NCBI GenBank assembly: GCA_963678705.1 | Contig: OY783218.1 | Span: 3,296,152 to 3,360,151 of the forward strand | Source: Panorpa germanica | Lineage: Eukaryota; Arthropoda; Insecta; Mecoptera; Panorpidae | DNA length: 64,000 bases | Direction of reading: 5' to 3' | Shown here: positions 1-12,700 of the stretch, one piece after another | Layout: every line of letters begins with the position of its first letter | How positions within the stretch are numbered: position 1 is the stretch's first letter | Position numbers and translations under genes: made by a program | Notes under the pieces: model-generated | What the model saw: the letters and a program-made list of their open reading frames with translations, nothing else | Told to the model about the DNA's origin: nothing | Database searches by the model: none

Positions 1-214
1 GCTCTTATAACCTCTTTAAGCATTAGTCACCGTCGAACTCTTGTAACTTAACTATAGACCTACTAGCACCTCGATGCCCTTAGAATCATGCTCATTTACT
101 GCAAAACTCGGGGAAATATGTCGTTTTAAAAAGACATTGTGGGTAGGCAATAACATTTCTCTTTCAACATGTAAAAAGAACAAACATGGATTTTAATTTG
201 TAAATTCCAATATG

Positions 215-595
215 ACGGGCGCCCCATTCGGCCGCCATCTTGAAAATGGTGGTGTAATCACTATTTTGTTTGTGTTGAAAACTATAAGTCCCACAAGAAT
301 TTTGTAAAGAGTTTGTAGATGAATATATTATCCACAACTTTTCGTGTAACTTTTACAATAAAAAAGTTACAGCAAAAATAAAGCTTAAAATAAGTGGTTT
401 AATGAACAAATTGTAGGGCTACAACACTACAGTTCGCTTATTACACCAATTAATACGATTTACTATTACTTGTGTACCTCTTTAATTATAAAATATCATG
501 TTATTATCTACAAAGAAGCATATTAGAAAATATTATTGGGTGTCTTATATGATTACAACCTTATTTTCAAGATGGCGGGCGAATTTATATCTAAA
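215..595. repeat. Foldback (long inverted repeat) element, copy 1
   Basis: The left arm (about 221-260, containing GCCGCCATCTTGAAAATGG and ending GTGTAATCA) pairs with the right arm (about 549-592, TGATTACAACC...TTTTCAAGATGGCGGGC). The interior is AT-rich and non-coding. A related element with the same arm motif (TATCTTGAAAATAATAGTGTAATCA) and similar interior phrases (CCACAAGAATTTTGTAAAG) lies at about 23885-24310, so this is a dispersed family. Arms are imperfect and I could not define a target duplication. Confidence 0.6.
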
Positions 596-1473
596 ATGCA
601 GGGTTCGTTGATAACGGATTGATTTCCCCAGATACATACAGTATTTGTCACACAGTAGGCCATTTTAAAAGCAGCACTTAAAAAATTACATTTTAACGTT
701 TAGCGTATCAATCATTAAATGAAAACAGACGTTTTAACTGAGGATTATTTCACAACAGTGGTGTATTGATAAACATTAAAATAGAACCTTCCTCTCATGA
801 TAAGGTGTGTTATTGCAACTACACCCTTCTGAAGAAGTCGAATTGAGTGTGAGAGGCCCTAAATGTTATGCAACCAGAAAATAGAAATAAATTTTAAGAT
901 CCTTAATTTTGCAAGTGCAGATTTTATAATGACCCCCGCTGAACTCTCTCCACCACATTACCAGATTTTACTCGACCAAATATTGCCGGTTGGGTGGGAT
1001 CGATAATTATCGGGTTTTAGATCAATTAAGAGCCACATTTACAGGGATGTTGTTTTCTCTATTGTTAAGACGCAATTCTTTCTTCAAATTATGGGACATT
1101 ACTTGACATTCTTAGAAACAGCAAACGTGTGAAGAATTGAAATAACATTTACATTGGGTTCTGTTGGCCGTGAAAAACAAAACCGTGTTTGTACAAATAC
1201 TAAATTCATTACAAATGTCTAATCAGATGGACACAACAATAGTCTTTCTTTTGAACAGATATTAAATGAGTATTCATTCCCCTTTGACAAATACATCGCG
1301 TAAGAAAGTTTCAAAATCTTTAAAAAGAAATAAGGAAGCCATTACTGTACAATATGTCATTATAGAGTGAAATCGTTCATTCATCTTAAAAAATGCATTT
1401 GAAAGTAGAAATAAATTATTGGACGAGTAAAATCGGCATCAACATAAAAACAATAAGATAACTTGTCACTTAC
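596..1473. other. Non-coding stretch
   Basis: No convincing exon is seen. The part at about 745-840 (GATAAACATTAAAATAGAACC...CTCATGATAAGG) is a diverged copy of sequence at about 10300-10385, so it is probably an old repeat. Confidence 0.4.
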
Positions 1474-1542
1474 CAGTTGAAGTTCTACTGCATCAGCATA
1501 CAAATCACCAAAAGCAGCTTCCAGAACACCGTGGCTTGACAA
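1474..1542 (-). CDS. Candidate internal exon of an unrecognised gene
   Basis: On the minus strand a 69-nt open stretch is bounded by a good acceptor (TGTTCTAG) and a strong donor (GTAAGTG). It encodes 23 residues including HGVLEAAFGDLYADAVELQL, a non-random composition for this AT-rich DNA. I do not recognise the protein. It starts and ends in phase 0. The candidate exon at 2290-2372 ends in phase 2, so the two cannot be joined directly. Either an exon lies between them or they are unrelated. The rest of the gene would lie off the left edge of the window. Confidence 0.35.
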
Positions 1543-2289
1543 CTAGAACAAAGACAGAAAAAATAGAAAATATGTCTTGTAATTCCTTGAATTCCTCAAT
1601 TATTTAACAGATGATCTAATAGGATAATGAGCTTATTCAATGTAGAAAATTATACTTTATATTAAATATATATAAATGAGATAGATTAAGGAAGTCCAAT
1701 ACTTTTATCAAATAACCTTGAAATAACATAATCAACAATTTGAACAATAATTTAACTGTAACTCGGGAAATGGTTATATTCTACTTATAAAATAATTATA
1801 GCAATATTAAACGAACCTTTTAATGTATCTTAAATGATATTTAATCAATTAAAAACACAAAAATAACACCACGTTCTCACTGACACACCAGAGATGTTAA
1901 AATATGTAAAAACTAGACGCCATTGTTAATTTTTTGTAACTGACTCGAAGAGCCATCTATGGGTCTGTGTTGTAGCTTTAAGATAAATTATTTACTTGCA
2001 GTGAAAAATGTGGTGATTTTCAGAACCATCTGTTGTTGATTTGAAGTAATTTTACAATAAATTTCATAGTATTTTATTAAACCAATTCTAGTTTTCTAGA
2101 TTTAAAGTGGTACTTACTGCTATATTAATGAGTTACACTGAATAATTAACATTACGATTATTCGATTGTAAAGTAAAACTTAGTGAACATTTAGTGAATA
2201 ATGCCTCCTCTCTAAACTTTGAAAAAGCGACGTATAGTTCTTATTTGCTGACACGCTATATATATATTTAAAAATATGTTTCACTTACC

Positions 2290-2531
2290 TCCTCTTATCG
2301 GTAATATATTGTTTGTTCTGCTCCGATGTTCTTATTTTATCAGGAAACGAGAATTTGGTTGCCAAAAAATCACTAGAAACAATACAAATAATTTCATTAT
2401 TATTACTGGTTCATTTAATCTTAAAATCTGACAATTCTAATTAAATTAACAAAGTAATTACCTAAAATCTTCAAACAAGACTTTTGTACTACAATTGTAT
2501 CGATATACCACCGATGTTTGCAGTTGACCAC
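2290..2531 (-). CDS. Two candidate exons of an unrecognised gene
   Basis: On the minus strand an exon ending at 2462 (donor GTAATT) and one at about 2290-2372 (acceptor TTTCTAG, donor GTAAGTG) join in frame. The join reads ...STKVLFEDF-S-DFLATKFSFPDK..., with the serine codon split over the junction. The upstream exon cannot extend far because an in-frame stop lies seven codons further up, and its likely acceptor (near 2531) has a poor pyrimidine tract. No family is recognised. The two strong donors and the consistent phase are the whole case. Confidence 0.33.
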
Positions 2532-3008
2532 TTTCAGAAAATCATGCATCCTAGTGCTTTGAAGAAAATGGAAAGATCTATAAATAAATAACACTTTATT
2601 AGTATATCTGTAGCAGTGAGAATTTGATTTGCTTAAATCTGCAACAATTTGGTAATTTCGATTATTAATAGTTCCGATTTTAATAATTTTATTTATTTTT
2701 AACTCACTTGAAGCTTAAATATTAATTAAATTCTATAACAGTATTCTATTTTTTAAAAGTTTTTCGAAGAGAAATAAAAAAAGTAAATTTCGATTCAGTA
2801 TTTTCATTTTTATATATATTTATACATTTTAATTGTAATTGATATTGTGAAAAGCAAACTCACATGCTTCTAATATTAAAAAAATTGTATTATTGTCGAC
2901 CATCTTCTCATTAAAAGGTGAAATCGATTTATAACCCTAACTCCCCAAACCATTAGTTATCACAGTGTATCACAGTATTGAACATAACTATTTTGGAGCT
3001 TTAGCTTT

Positions 3009-3878
3009 TTAATTCTCAAGAAGAGTTCCCCGCGGTCGTTTAGAATCTCCAAAACCTCCTGGTGTCCCAGGGTCAACAGCTGCACGTTTACCACCTTTTC
3101 GTTCCAACTGCTTCTCAATAATTCGAGCGTTGTTAGCATAACTGTCCGCCACTTCTCGCTAGAAATACAATCAATTTTGTTTTATTATGAGCTAGCAATA
3201 AAGATGAAAATATTTTTATTTTAAAATGGCTACTTACGGCTTCAATCTCGTCCTCCTCTTCGTCAATAGTGGATACCGTAACAGAACTGAATTTTCCCAT
3301 GTTCTTTGTGTGCTTCGTAACCATAATTTTCTTCGGTTGTGCTGCAGCTACTTGTTTGTAAATATCTCCAACAGAACCTTCCTCTTTTGCTTTAATTACT
3401 GCGCCATTTACTATAAAAGTTATAGGGCTGTCGGTCTCATGCCTATAAAATAACCTCAACCCGCAATTGCGACATTTTGACCTAAACTGACGTTCAATAC
3501 CGCAGTCTCTTCTAAGATACACCTATAAATAATAAACAATTACATCAATTCTAAATCACAACTAAGACTAAAAATGTTGAGACTTACAGTTTCATCAACA
3601 TCGCAGGTGACTTTGTGTGCATGTTTGGCCCCATCTAAAACTCTTGCACCATCTCTTTTACGTAACGGAAGCTTTTCTATTTGACAATCTGCGAAATAAT
3701 AATATATTTTATTAAATATTGCGTAAAAACTACAAAAAAGCATATGAAATTACTAACCTAAAATTAATGTCATTTGTCCACATAAGCAATAATATAAATG
3801 TAATGGTTTTGTTTCACTATATTCTTCTTGATCTTTTGTATCGATACATGCTATACTTCGAGATATAACTTTAGGCAT
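3009..3878 (-). CDS. STEEP1: STEEP1 (CXorf56) homologue, STING ER exit protein
   Basis: Four exons on the minus strand, 3758-3878, 3588-3688, 3238-3522 and 3009-3158, all with GT/AG junctions. They join into a 218-residue protein, close to the roughly 222 residues of the human protein. It starts [14 protein letters not shown] and ends [10 protein letters not shown]. Cysteine pairs that look metal-binding are visible near the N-terminus (YYCLCGQ) and mid-protein ([11 protein letters not shown]). A lysine/arginine-rich tail follows a short helical region ([16 protein letters not shown]). In mammals STEEP1 promotes membrane curvature and exit of STING from the ER. In insects the role is less defined. 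The first ATG is chosen because it gives the family's N-terminus. The gene is tandem with PRMT9, about 600 bp downstream of it. Confidence 0.9.
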
Positions 3879-4479
3879 TTTTAATTAAATAATTAACTAT
3901 TACTATTATATTATTAATATTAAATTATTACTTTATTTCTGTAAACAAATTTTGTTCGATATACTTACGAACTGTCAAAATTATGTGTTGTCAGACTCCT
4001 ATAACTAATAAAAAATGTAAGGTTTGCTCATTCTCAGCATGTGTGACGTCATTAATAGTTCCTTGATTTTAACAATTTGATTTATTTATATATATATATA
4101 TACATTTACATTTCTTAATTTATATAATCTATTGTGATATATATATTAAATTAAATGTTACATATATAGTAAAAACTGTGCTTAGCATTTATCATTTCAA
4201 ATGTATTGGTATTAATGCAATGATCCGCTTCTTTCTTTTCTTTTCTTATTTTAAAAAATTTATAAAAACATTACCATAAACAAACATATAGCTATATACC
4301 ATTTTGTTAAATAAAAGTTTTAAAATTTATTGAGCAATACTGATTTGATTTTGAATTGTAAAATTCCATATCTTAGTCTACATTTTTATATCTATAAATC
4401 GTACGAATCATAATAAAATACTAATACAGTAATTAATTACAAATTAATAAAACATTAAAACGGTGTAATATTATTTACA

Positions 4480-7400
4480 TCAATCTTGAATAAATATTTT
4501 GAATATACCCTCTTTAAGTCTTGTGATTACGTTAACAATGTCGCCGTTTTTAACACTACGTTCTGATTCACATAGAAATGCAACATTTTTAATAAAACTG
4601 GAACTGTTCAATGTGCTATAACATTCTGAAGATTCTGTCATATAGATTTCATACCAGTACACGATAGCATTTACAAGAGTGTCTTCAGTTATGCTAACTG
4701 GTGTTTCAACACGAAACTCTTCCTCACTGATTTTAACATCGGAGAAGATTGTAGCATCAGAAGCACTATTGTAAGATAGAGTGTTTATATCAAAATCAAT
4801 ATGTTTATTTATTTTATATTCATTAATGAATTTTGATATTTTATAATTAGAGGTATTTTCATCTTGAACTCGACAAACTCTATCTAGATAATTTGATTGA
4901 ATTAATTTTCCACAAATATTTATTTGATGAGGCAGCATTATCCCTCCTTTATTTAAATACCTTTTTAGTGCAACTTGTTGCAAACAATCTTGCTGCAGTT
5001 CTCCAGTTTCATCGATTAAATTTAATACGATTATATCAAATGTTGCATTAATATCTGCAAAATCATTATCAACGTAAATAATGTCATTTTTAATACAATT
5101 CAATTCAGAAATATTTTCTATAACGATTTTATTTGTTTTCGAACAATGGAGTTGTTTTGCTCCAAACTTTAATAACAATAAACCTATTATTGGTACATTG
5201 GATAAATCTAACAATATTATATCTTCTAAATCATAAAAATTACGAAGACGTTTTGCACACCTGCTTAAATTTGCCATTAGTAAGTCATCATTTAAAAATG
5301 TTAATATGCACTCAGGAACTTTTAGAAATTGGTCTAAATTTGTATCGTTTCCACACGAAACTTGTAATGCATCGAGACAGTTTGTTACAATTGGTACAAA
5401 ATCATTTTCTGAGACGCACAAAGATTTTTTAGGATAGTAAATGGCTTGGTCCCAACTGCAAATAATATCATTATTTCTGGGATCAGAATTTATCGATATT
5501 TTGTCGTCTAAATTAAGCTTCATCCATACAGCGAACGCGTCAATTTGACCGGATTTTACGCATTTCAAATTGGTCACCATATCTGTATTTAATTCTTCTA
5601 AAACTTCAGTGTCGTTAAAATTTATGGTATAAATATCCACTGGATTTGTTAGATACTTTACATCTTTAAGAACACGTAAATTCTCTGTGTCATATGGCTC
5701 ACTATTGATTGATAGTAAATTTAAATCCACGTTTAATAAACTGCCATTTGTTGTTCCTTTGATTATTTGTGATTTTCGTCTTAGAGTAATACTGTCTATA
5801 GCAGCTATATATAACACCAAACTTTCTGGTACAACACAAGCGTTTTCTGAAACTAAATTCTTTAAAGCATGCCGAACGCTCTGAATGATATCTTCTCCTA
5901 ATCCACCCGCATCAAAGATTTCTGTTATTATTAAATTTGCCTTTTCCAATCTTTCGTTGTTTAATTTTAATGATGATGAATGTAATAAATTCACATTTTG
6001 TATATTATTTTCATGAAACACTTTTTCTGCTATGTCTACCATTGCTTTTGAATAATCACAAGCCGTTATTGTGTTAGCTCCACCGGAACTGGCAAAAACT
6101 GATAACAAACCAGTGCCGGTTCCAATATCCAGTACATTATTTAAGCCACATGATATTTTTTTAAGTATTGCATGTTTATATGCATCATTTCTAGTTTTAT
6201 CATTTAACATTCTAAAGTGCCATCGCGGTACTAACTGGTCTTTTATTTGATTTAAATTTCTCTCAGACAGTAGATCATTAGGGTTGATTGCAATAGCTGT
6301 TTTTATTATTTCATATGCTTGATCTACTTGCCCCAGCCTGAAACAACAACGGATTGATATTTTATTGACATGAATATATATATATCGAATCAAACTTAAA
6401 AAATCAAGAATATATTCAGTTTTAGAATGAAACGATTATTTAAAAAATCAAAGAACTACATTTTGTAATATTTTATCATAAAATTTTATTTGCAGGTTCT
6501 TTTCTACATCTTGCAACTTTTTAAACCACAGTGTAACAGTTTTGTCAATAAATTCAAAGCAGCTCTTTGGAATGCTAAATGAATACAATTTAACATCATT
6601 GTTTATTTGCACTTCATAAATAAGAAGTGGTGACATTGCTAAACAATTTTCTGTACTTCTTATGTGATTAAACCAATATATGACAGGATATCCTGCGAAG
6701 ATTCCAATTAAACTTGAAATGCACCAATCAGGTTCAACGGGTATCAATATTTTATCGAACTCTTTGTTTTTGCAATCAACAAATTTTTTAATTATAAGAT
6801 ATACACTTTCAATCATGCGAGTAATATTGATTTTATGAATATCTGATAAAATACTAGGAACGTCCAAATAATTGCTAACATCAATATAAATAAAATCGCT
6901 GTGCAGAATTTCTTTCAAGTTGTGTATGTTAGTAATACATTTTTCATCAGAAAATTGCATAAAATAAACAGCATTTGTTAATATGTTTAATTGTTTTAAT
7001 TCTGATACTATAAGTGTTAAAACTTCATTACTAATAGTGGGTCCAATATCCCAAATAAAAGAAGGTTTTAGGCCCATGTTAACGCTATACAAATTTATAG
7101 ATATAAAATTGTAATGACGTTTCCAACTTTTATGTGATAAATGTTTCTTCAATACAACTATAGAATTATTTACAAATTGTTGCATCTTAATTTAAAAGTT
7201 AATTTAAATAATAGTTGAAAGTATGATAATTTCTGAATTTTACAATTGTATTGTTTTATGCTTGCCTACTTAATAGTAGTTTCACTAGACTCACCGAACT
7301 AAATAATATCCATATGTATTTAAAAGTACGATATTGTTTGGATACTCTTCAAACGCCTTATTGAACACCGATACAAGATCTTCATATTTTTGTTTCTCAA

Positions 7401-7593
7401 ATAATACATCACACCAGTTTTTAGTTATTAATGTAAATGAATCTTCTAGGTCCAGCTTCCATTCCGGACAAACTGTTAAACAAACTAAAATATGCGCAAA
7501 TGATCTTCCAAAATTTCCAGCGTTGTAGTGCTTTTCTGATAGTTCTTTTGAAAACAAAGCGAGCTTTGTACGTTCAAGATCTTGTAAATTCAT
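4480..7593 (-). CDS. PRMT9: Protein arginine methyltransferase 9 homologue
   Basis: Two coding exons, 7295-7593 and 4480-6337, join in frame (CG|G across the junction) into about 718 residues. Human PRMT9 is about 845. Residues 1-130 are helical and TPR-like, as in PRMT9. The SAM-binding motif I (VLDIGTGTGLLSVFA) is near 168-182, the post-I acidic motif (ACDYSKAM) near 192-199, and the glutamate-containing loop (TEIFDAGGLGE) near 238-248. A second, degenerate methyltransferase module occupies roughly residues 410-700 and lacks a clear glycine-rich motif I, which fits the family's catalytically dead C-terminal half. PRMT9 symmetrically dimethylates arginine in the splicing factor SF3B2 in mammals; the same role here is inference. 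The 957-bp intron contains another gene on the same strand. Confidence 0.9.
6448..7185 (-). CDS. C1orf74/UPF0739 (DUF4504) family protein, nested in PRMT9 intron
   Basis: A 245-residue uninterrupted ORF lies entirely inside the PRMT9 intron (6338-7294) on the same strand. It contains GLKPSFIWDIGPTIS near residues 38-52 and GIFAGYPVIYWFNH near 166-179. These match my memory of the conserved N-terminal LKP and C-terminal GYPVVYWF blocks of the C1orf74/UPF0739 family, whose function is unknown. The first ATG (7185) is used, but a start at the MGLKPS methionine is possible. No signal peptide or membrane segment is evident. PRMT9 exons splice in frame without it, and it has no splice sites that would make it a PRMT9 exon. 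It is therefore most likely a separate intronless gene. Confidence 0.68.
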   Translation of the reverse strand: MQQFVNNSIVVLKKHLSHKSWKRHYNFISINLYSVNMGLKPSFIWDIGPTISNEVLTLIVSELKQLNILTNAVYFMQFSDEKCITNIHNLKEILHSDFIYIDVSNYLDVPSILSDIHKINITRMIESVYLIIKKFVDCKNKEFDKILIPVEPDWCISSLIGIFAGYPVIYWFNHIRSTENCLAMSPLLIYEVQINNDVKLYSFSIPKSCFEFIDKTVTLWFKKLQDVEKNLQIKFYDKILQNVVL

Positions 7594-8108
7594 AATTATT
7601 TAAATATAAATTAACATATACAAATAACTACACATTATATAAATAAGTCAACAACACAAAAGACATCACTACATTACAGAGGTTTTTAACCTAAGGTTTT
7701 ATAATTCTTCAACTTTTATTTTCATTTGTCTACCGAAGTTTCATATTGTCTTAAGAAAGTTCTAGCTAATTGCAAATTAACTTGAAAGTTCTTACATTCT
7801 GCAATAATAGATTATGATTACACTTAAATTGACATAACTAAACATAACATTTATTCACATTCAGTTAATATAAGGTTAGACGCAGTTAGACGGCTTTGAC
7901 ATTGAACACATCTGCAAATGTCAGAAGACGCCATTTACATTGTGCATTGCATGCAGCGCCACGAGGAGTAGTGTTAAACGCGAGAGACAACTTTGGAGAC
8001 AACTTAAATATCAACCGAGATATTACTGTTTATATTTAGAACTGTCAATTTATAATTTCTATTATTTAGAAACTGTTGAATACGCTTTTGTACAGAAAAT
8101 ATATAAAA
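7594..8108. promoter_or_regulatory. Divergent PRMT9 / MTERF4 promoter region
   Basis: The 515 bp between the two divergent start codons hold no other coding sequence. A shared bidirectional promoter is inferred from layout. No TATA box is obvious. The part near 7900-8000 is less AT-rich than its surroundings, which would suit transcription start sites. Confidence 0.4.
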
Positions 8109-9090
8109 ATGATACCTCGGCTGCCTCAGATATGTATTTATCCATTGCGAAGACTATTGCATTCTTCTTTCTCAACAAATTGTTATGTAAGAAATATATT
8201 AATTTTTTAACCTAACTTTGAAAGTGTTGTATGAACAAATACTGTGATTGTTTGTTTAGTAAAAGTGACCAATTTCTATAATCCAGTATCATTTATAAAC
8301 TAATTTAATCTTTCAGATAAGTGATATAGCAAACCAAGCTGGGGAATTAAATATATTACCGGATCATCTAAAAGTCGCTTTGGAAGTATCACCAAAACTA
8401 GCCCAATACGCTCCTACCCAGTGGAAAGCATGTCACACAGCTTTATTGAATCAAGGATTTCAGTCTCATGACTTTTTGCCAATGATTACAGCGAATCCCG
8501 ATTTACTTAAAAAAGAAGTTAAGGAACTTACAATACAATTAGAAAATTGGAGAAATTGTCAATTTGGAGAAAAATTGTTATTTTCAATGTTAGTAAAATG
8601 TCCAATTTTGATGGAAGCAAAAGGTGTAGAATTATGTAAGAGGATACCTAATCTTCAAGCATTTGCTGGTACAAGAAAAAATGTTGGAAAATTAATTCTA
8701 AGTTGTCCAAATCTAGTTTTTGAAAAATGGTCCATCGTAGAAGAAAAAATACACTATTTAACACAAGTAATGAAAGTTGATAAATCAGAAATAATAAAGT
8801 CCGAAGCATTCAGTCTAAGTTTGGATGAAATAAAGAGTAGGCATGTTTTTCTCGAAAGACTAGGTCTTTATGAAGTTAGAAAACCAAAAGCAGATCCTAA
8901 CGAACCAAGCAAAAATCCAAAATTAAGTAAGATTACAGATACTGCTGATAAACATTTTGCAGTAAAAGTTGCGGGTGTTACTCTGGATGAGTTTTTAGTC
9001 TTTAGGGATCTCTATGGTGAAGAACTCAAAAAAGATGATGTGGAAAGTGATTCAGATGAAGATAGTGATGACGAAGTTTCAAATTTATAA
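8109..9090 (+). CDS. MTERF4: mTERF-family mitochondrial protein, MTERF4-like
   Basis: Two exons, 8109-8186 (donor GTAAGA) and 8317-9090 (acceptor TTTCAG), give 283 residues. The first 26 residues (MIPRLPQICIYPLRRLLHSS...) are rich in arginine and lack acidic residues, as in a mitochondrial targeting peptide. This ATG is the one in phase with exon 2. Residues 30-230 are helical with repeated leucine and proline spacing (LPMITANPDLL, MLVKCPILM, LILSCPNLVFEKW), typical of mTERF repeats. The tail is strongly acidic (DSDEDSDDE), a feature also of vertebrate MTERF4. In vertebrates MTERF4 binds NSUN4 and is needed for mitochondrial large-subunit ribosome assembly. An AATAAA lies at 9151-9156, about 60 nt past the stop. 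Another mTERF paralogue is possible. Confidence 0.8.
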
Positions 9091-9716
9091 TATACGATAA
9101 TGTATAGCTAAAGTGTATTACGCTTATGTACTGATTTTGTATAATAATATAATAAAACTGCTTACCTTCAAACATAGTAAAATTGATTTCCATAAATAGT
9201 TTAAGAGCTGGCGCGTTAAACTTTGTACAGAAGTTCCTTTGTACTAGTAGAATAAGGAAAGGAATACCTGGCTGGGTGTTAACAGTTATTTTGCTACAGC
9301 GCGGCTCTCAAGATGAAAGCATTCATTTACACTAAAGCATGACACATTTTGAATAGTTCTGGCTTAACCGATAGACTACCTAGTTGAGTTATAGGATTTT
9401 ATCTGAGGTTGTCTATGGTAAATCTGTCATAGCTTCGTTTCATATTCATTGTGTGTAGACTAGGTTACCTATTACATTACTAATAAAAATTAGGTATAAA
9501 TTTTCTATTTGTTACTTTTTATTATATAAATATATAATATCTTATTTTATTTTTTATTATATAATTATATAATATTTTATTGTATAAGGTAAATGCTTGT
9601 AATAATATAATGTATATTTAGATTAGTAACAAATTCTATAAAATTAAATATAAGGTAAAAATAATATATATGCAATAATATAGAGTAATTAATATTAAGT
9701 GCAAAAACAATTATTG
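9091..9716. other. Convergent 3' intergenic region
   Basis: This separates the 3' ends of the MTERF4-like gene (+) and the RhoGEF gene (-). It holds the MTERF4 poly(A) signal. Several TTTATT strings at about 9510-9600 would read AATAAA for the opposite gene. No further coding sequence is seen. Confidence 0.5.
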
Positions 9717-12700
9717 TTAAAGATTAATAGATAAATTAATATCGGGTTGGTACAATAAGATCTGCGCTTCTGTTTCTCCATTCCCATCTACGACTGAGAG
9801 CTTTTGGTTTAAATCTGTGGTATTATTTACTTTTCTTGTTGAGGTTGATAATATTTTAGCTGATGATGAACTTGCTGATTTCGAAAGCGGCCACCCATGT
9901 CCTGTATTGTCTTGACATTCATCGGGACCCAGAGATATATCAGCGATTATGCCACTTTCTAAAATAATCATTTCAAATTATATATTAGTGCAAGAAATAT
10001 AAGACAAACCTCGCACTGCAACCGACTATTTACGACGACGACTTTTTGAGTAGGATGTGTTCGAATTGAAACTTCTACTATACTGTTTATTACTACACCA
10101 CTGTACTGTAGGAAAGACCCGTGCTTATTAAATATCTGTAACATTTTCATTCCTCATAAATGAAATAATAAACACCCACTTGTGACAGCTCACGTTCTGT
10201 ACGTAATGTATGTATCCCACTTTGGTTTGGGTTATTGCGACAGCAAGTAAATGTTCGGAATGACAGTTTGGTGTCCAGACGTATGAACCCTATTATGATA
10301 CAGTGGTCTATTAATAAACATTAAAATATAAACTTCTTCTCATGATGAAGTGTAGTGCTACGACTACGTCTTAATAAAAAAGTCGCAAGAAAATGGTTGC
10401 AGTGTCAGAGAGTAGGACTCTCTGGGATGAAAATAAAAGTGTACGTACCCATTGAACATTGGCTGTTTAATGTGGTAGATCTATGATGTAAACGAGGGCT
10501 TGTCGTTGATTCAAATCTTAAGCTCATGTTTGTTTTATTAAATTGATCATGTGAGTGGTGACTTTGAGAAGGTCGTATCATCGAGCCAGTAGCTGACGCT
10601 CCACTATGACTTCCGCTACTTGTGCTACTTTCTCCTCCAGAAGAAATACTACTCACAGATATAATAGAATGCGGTCTTTTGTGATTTCTACACATCTCCA
10701 AAACAGGACCTGCTATAGAGTTCCTAAATCTGGGAGCAGCTGAAAATTATATATTTATAATATACATAAATGCTGCACATGAGAATTTATAAGGTCCATT
10801 AAGTATCCTTTGTATATGTAGTAATATAATACATACTTTTACTTAATTGTGCTATACTGATAGATCTATCGCTAATTTGGTCGACGCTGGGTCTGATATC
10901 CAAACAAGGTTTATTTCCAATCCCCATGGATGACATTTCAGCAAGTCGAACCTCTAAAAGAAATTAAGTAAAATTAACTTATGTAGAATATTTTATCTAC
11001 GCTATAAATACGATATAAAAAGAATAAATATATACCTCTGTTTCTCATAGCCTGTTTCCATAACAACTGAGATATTTCTTCGGTCCACGCTTTGTTTACT
11101 TCCTCAGTCATTGATTGAAGAGTAAATGTATCGTTTGGTTTACGCTTTCGAAACCAGATCTCAAATTTGGTAGAACTGTCACCAACTCTGGCCGTTAGAC
11201 CAATATCCGACGTTTTAATACTATTCTTATAAATATATAAATCTAAATTCTGCAATAAAGGATATTGAATATGAAAATATATATAAATACTTAAGTTAAG
11301 AAAGTACTTGTTTACTCGGCATACTTTTCTATCTGGAAATCTTCTAGCTTTGCTAAATAAAATTAATTCTTCAAAAAGGAAAACCTGTCGCAACGATTTC
11401 TTTCCTCCTTTTCCTTCCCATACAAGAAATTCATTTTGTCTTAAAAGGCGCCCTTGTTCTTTCACATTCACCTACAAATACATTATCTTTAATAAATATT
11501 TCTTGTGATTATGAAATGTTTACTTTCATGTAATCTACATACATCACAATCTCGAAGCGAGTCCATTGCAAGAAGATCATTTCCGTGTCGAAGTTGGAAT
11601 CTCACCATTTGCTCCGCAAGTTTAAGTTCTTCTAAGTCTGCGGAGATTTCTCGATCAGCAGACGTCACTGGGAAAGCCTTCATGAGTTGCTGCAAGAGCA
11701 GAGCATACTTTCCCATACGCTGAACTGGTTTCAACAGATAACTAGCTAAGTCCATTTTATCCTCAAGTTCCAATTGTTTTGTCTAAAGATGTGAATATTT
11801 AGATTATTACACTTTTACTAAAATACTATTTCTTATTTTAAAAAATGAAGTTACCTTAAAAAATGTAGTTCCATATTCCGACATCAGGGAGTCTGACTTA
11901 GGTTTATTTTTATTATACAAAGCGTATAAATAAAATTTCTTTTCATGGCGGAGGAAACTTTGGCCAACTTGTAATGGATTTAATTCGCATTTTTCCAATT
12001 CCCTGAGAAAATGTTGATTATGAAATTCGTAAATTTTCTCCACATTTCCAAAAACTACGTTCCGTTGTCCTCTTAACACTTGAGGAATATTTTCACATTG
12101 GAGTTCTGGGATGTAATTCTCAATAATATAGTCCAAGGATTTAACGTAGTCTCTTTCAGTTTGTATCATCTCTCTCATTATTAAAAGTAATGTTCTGAAA
12201 TTTTAATGAATATAAAGGCAACCTTTTACTAATAATATTTTTAAAAAGTATTGTAGGATTCTTACTTCTTAATTTTAGGATCCATATACCCCTCCCCTTC
12301 TTCCTGCGGAATATCTAGGGTAGACGAGTGACAGTGTAGATGGCTGTTGACTGATACAGGAGGTACCATTTTATTGTTCGAGGAAGATCCATATTGCTCG
12401 TCTTCCATTTCATCCGTTTCGCTGCTAGAAGAATGTGTTGTATCATTATAAGATGATGTATCTTTTTACTAATCCTGTATTATATAAATAAATAAATAAT
12501 TTACCTTTTTCGGCACTCCTCACTTCCCTCAGTGTTGGTATCCACTTCTTGTCCATCATTAAGCTGGCTATTTCCGCAAAGAGCACAAGATTCTTCATAG
12601 AACTGACACGAGCAACTTCTATTCAATTGCTTTTTGTATTTACTTCTTGTAACGTCTCGAGATTTTTCATTTAAATCACTTCCGCTACTGTTATCACTAA

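Noticed and set aside
6448-7185. Reading this ORF as an extra PRMT9 exon
   Set aside because: PRMT9 exons 7295-7593 and 4480-6337 join in frame without it, and it resembles a different protein family.
7940-8215. Open frame of 91 codons before the MTERF4-like gene
   Set aside because: It begins at a TTG and is out of phase with exon 2. The frame from ATG 8109 joins in phase and gives a mitochondrial targeting-like peptide.
12425-12471. Extending the RhoGEF exon at 12424 upstream (reading DTSSYNDTTHSS)
   Set aside because: That frame meets TAA/TAG before any acceptor, and the phase left by the exon ending at 12505 fits only the acceptor at 12425-12427.
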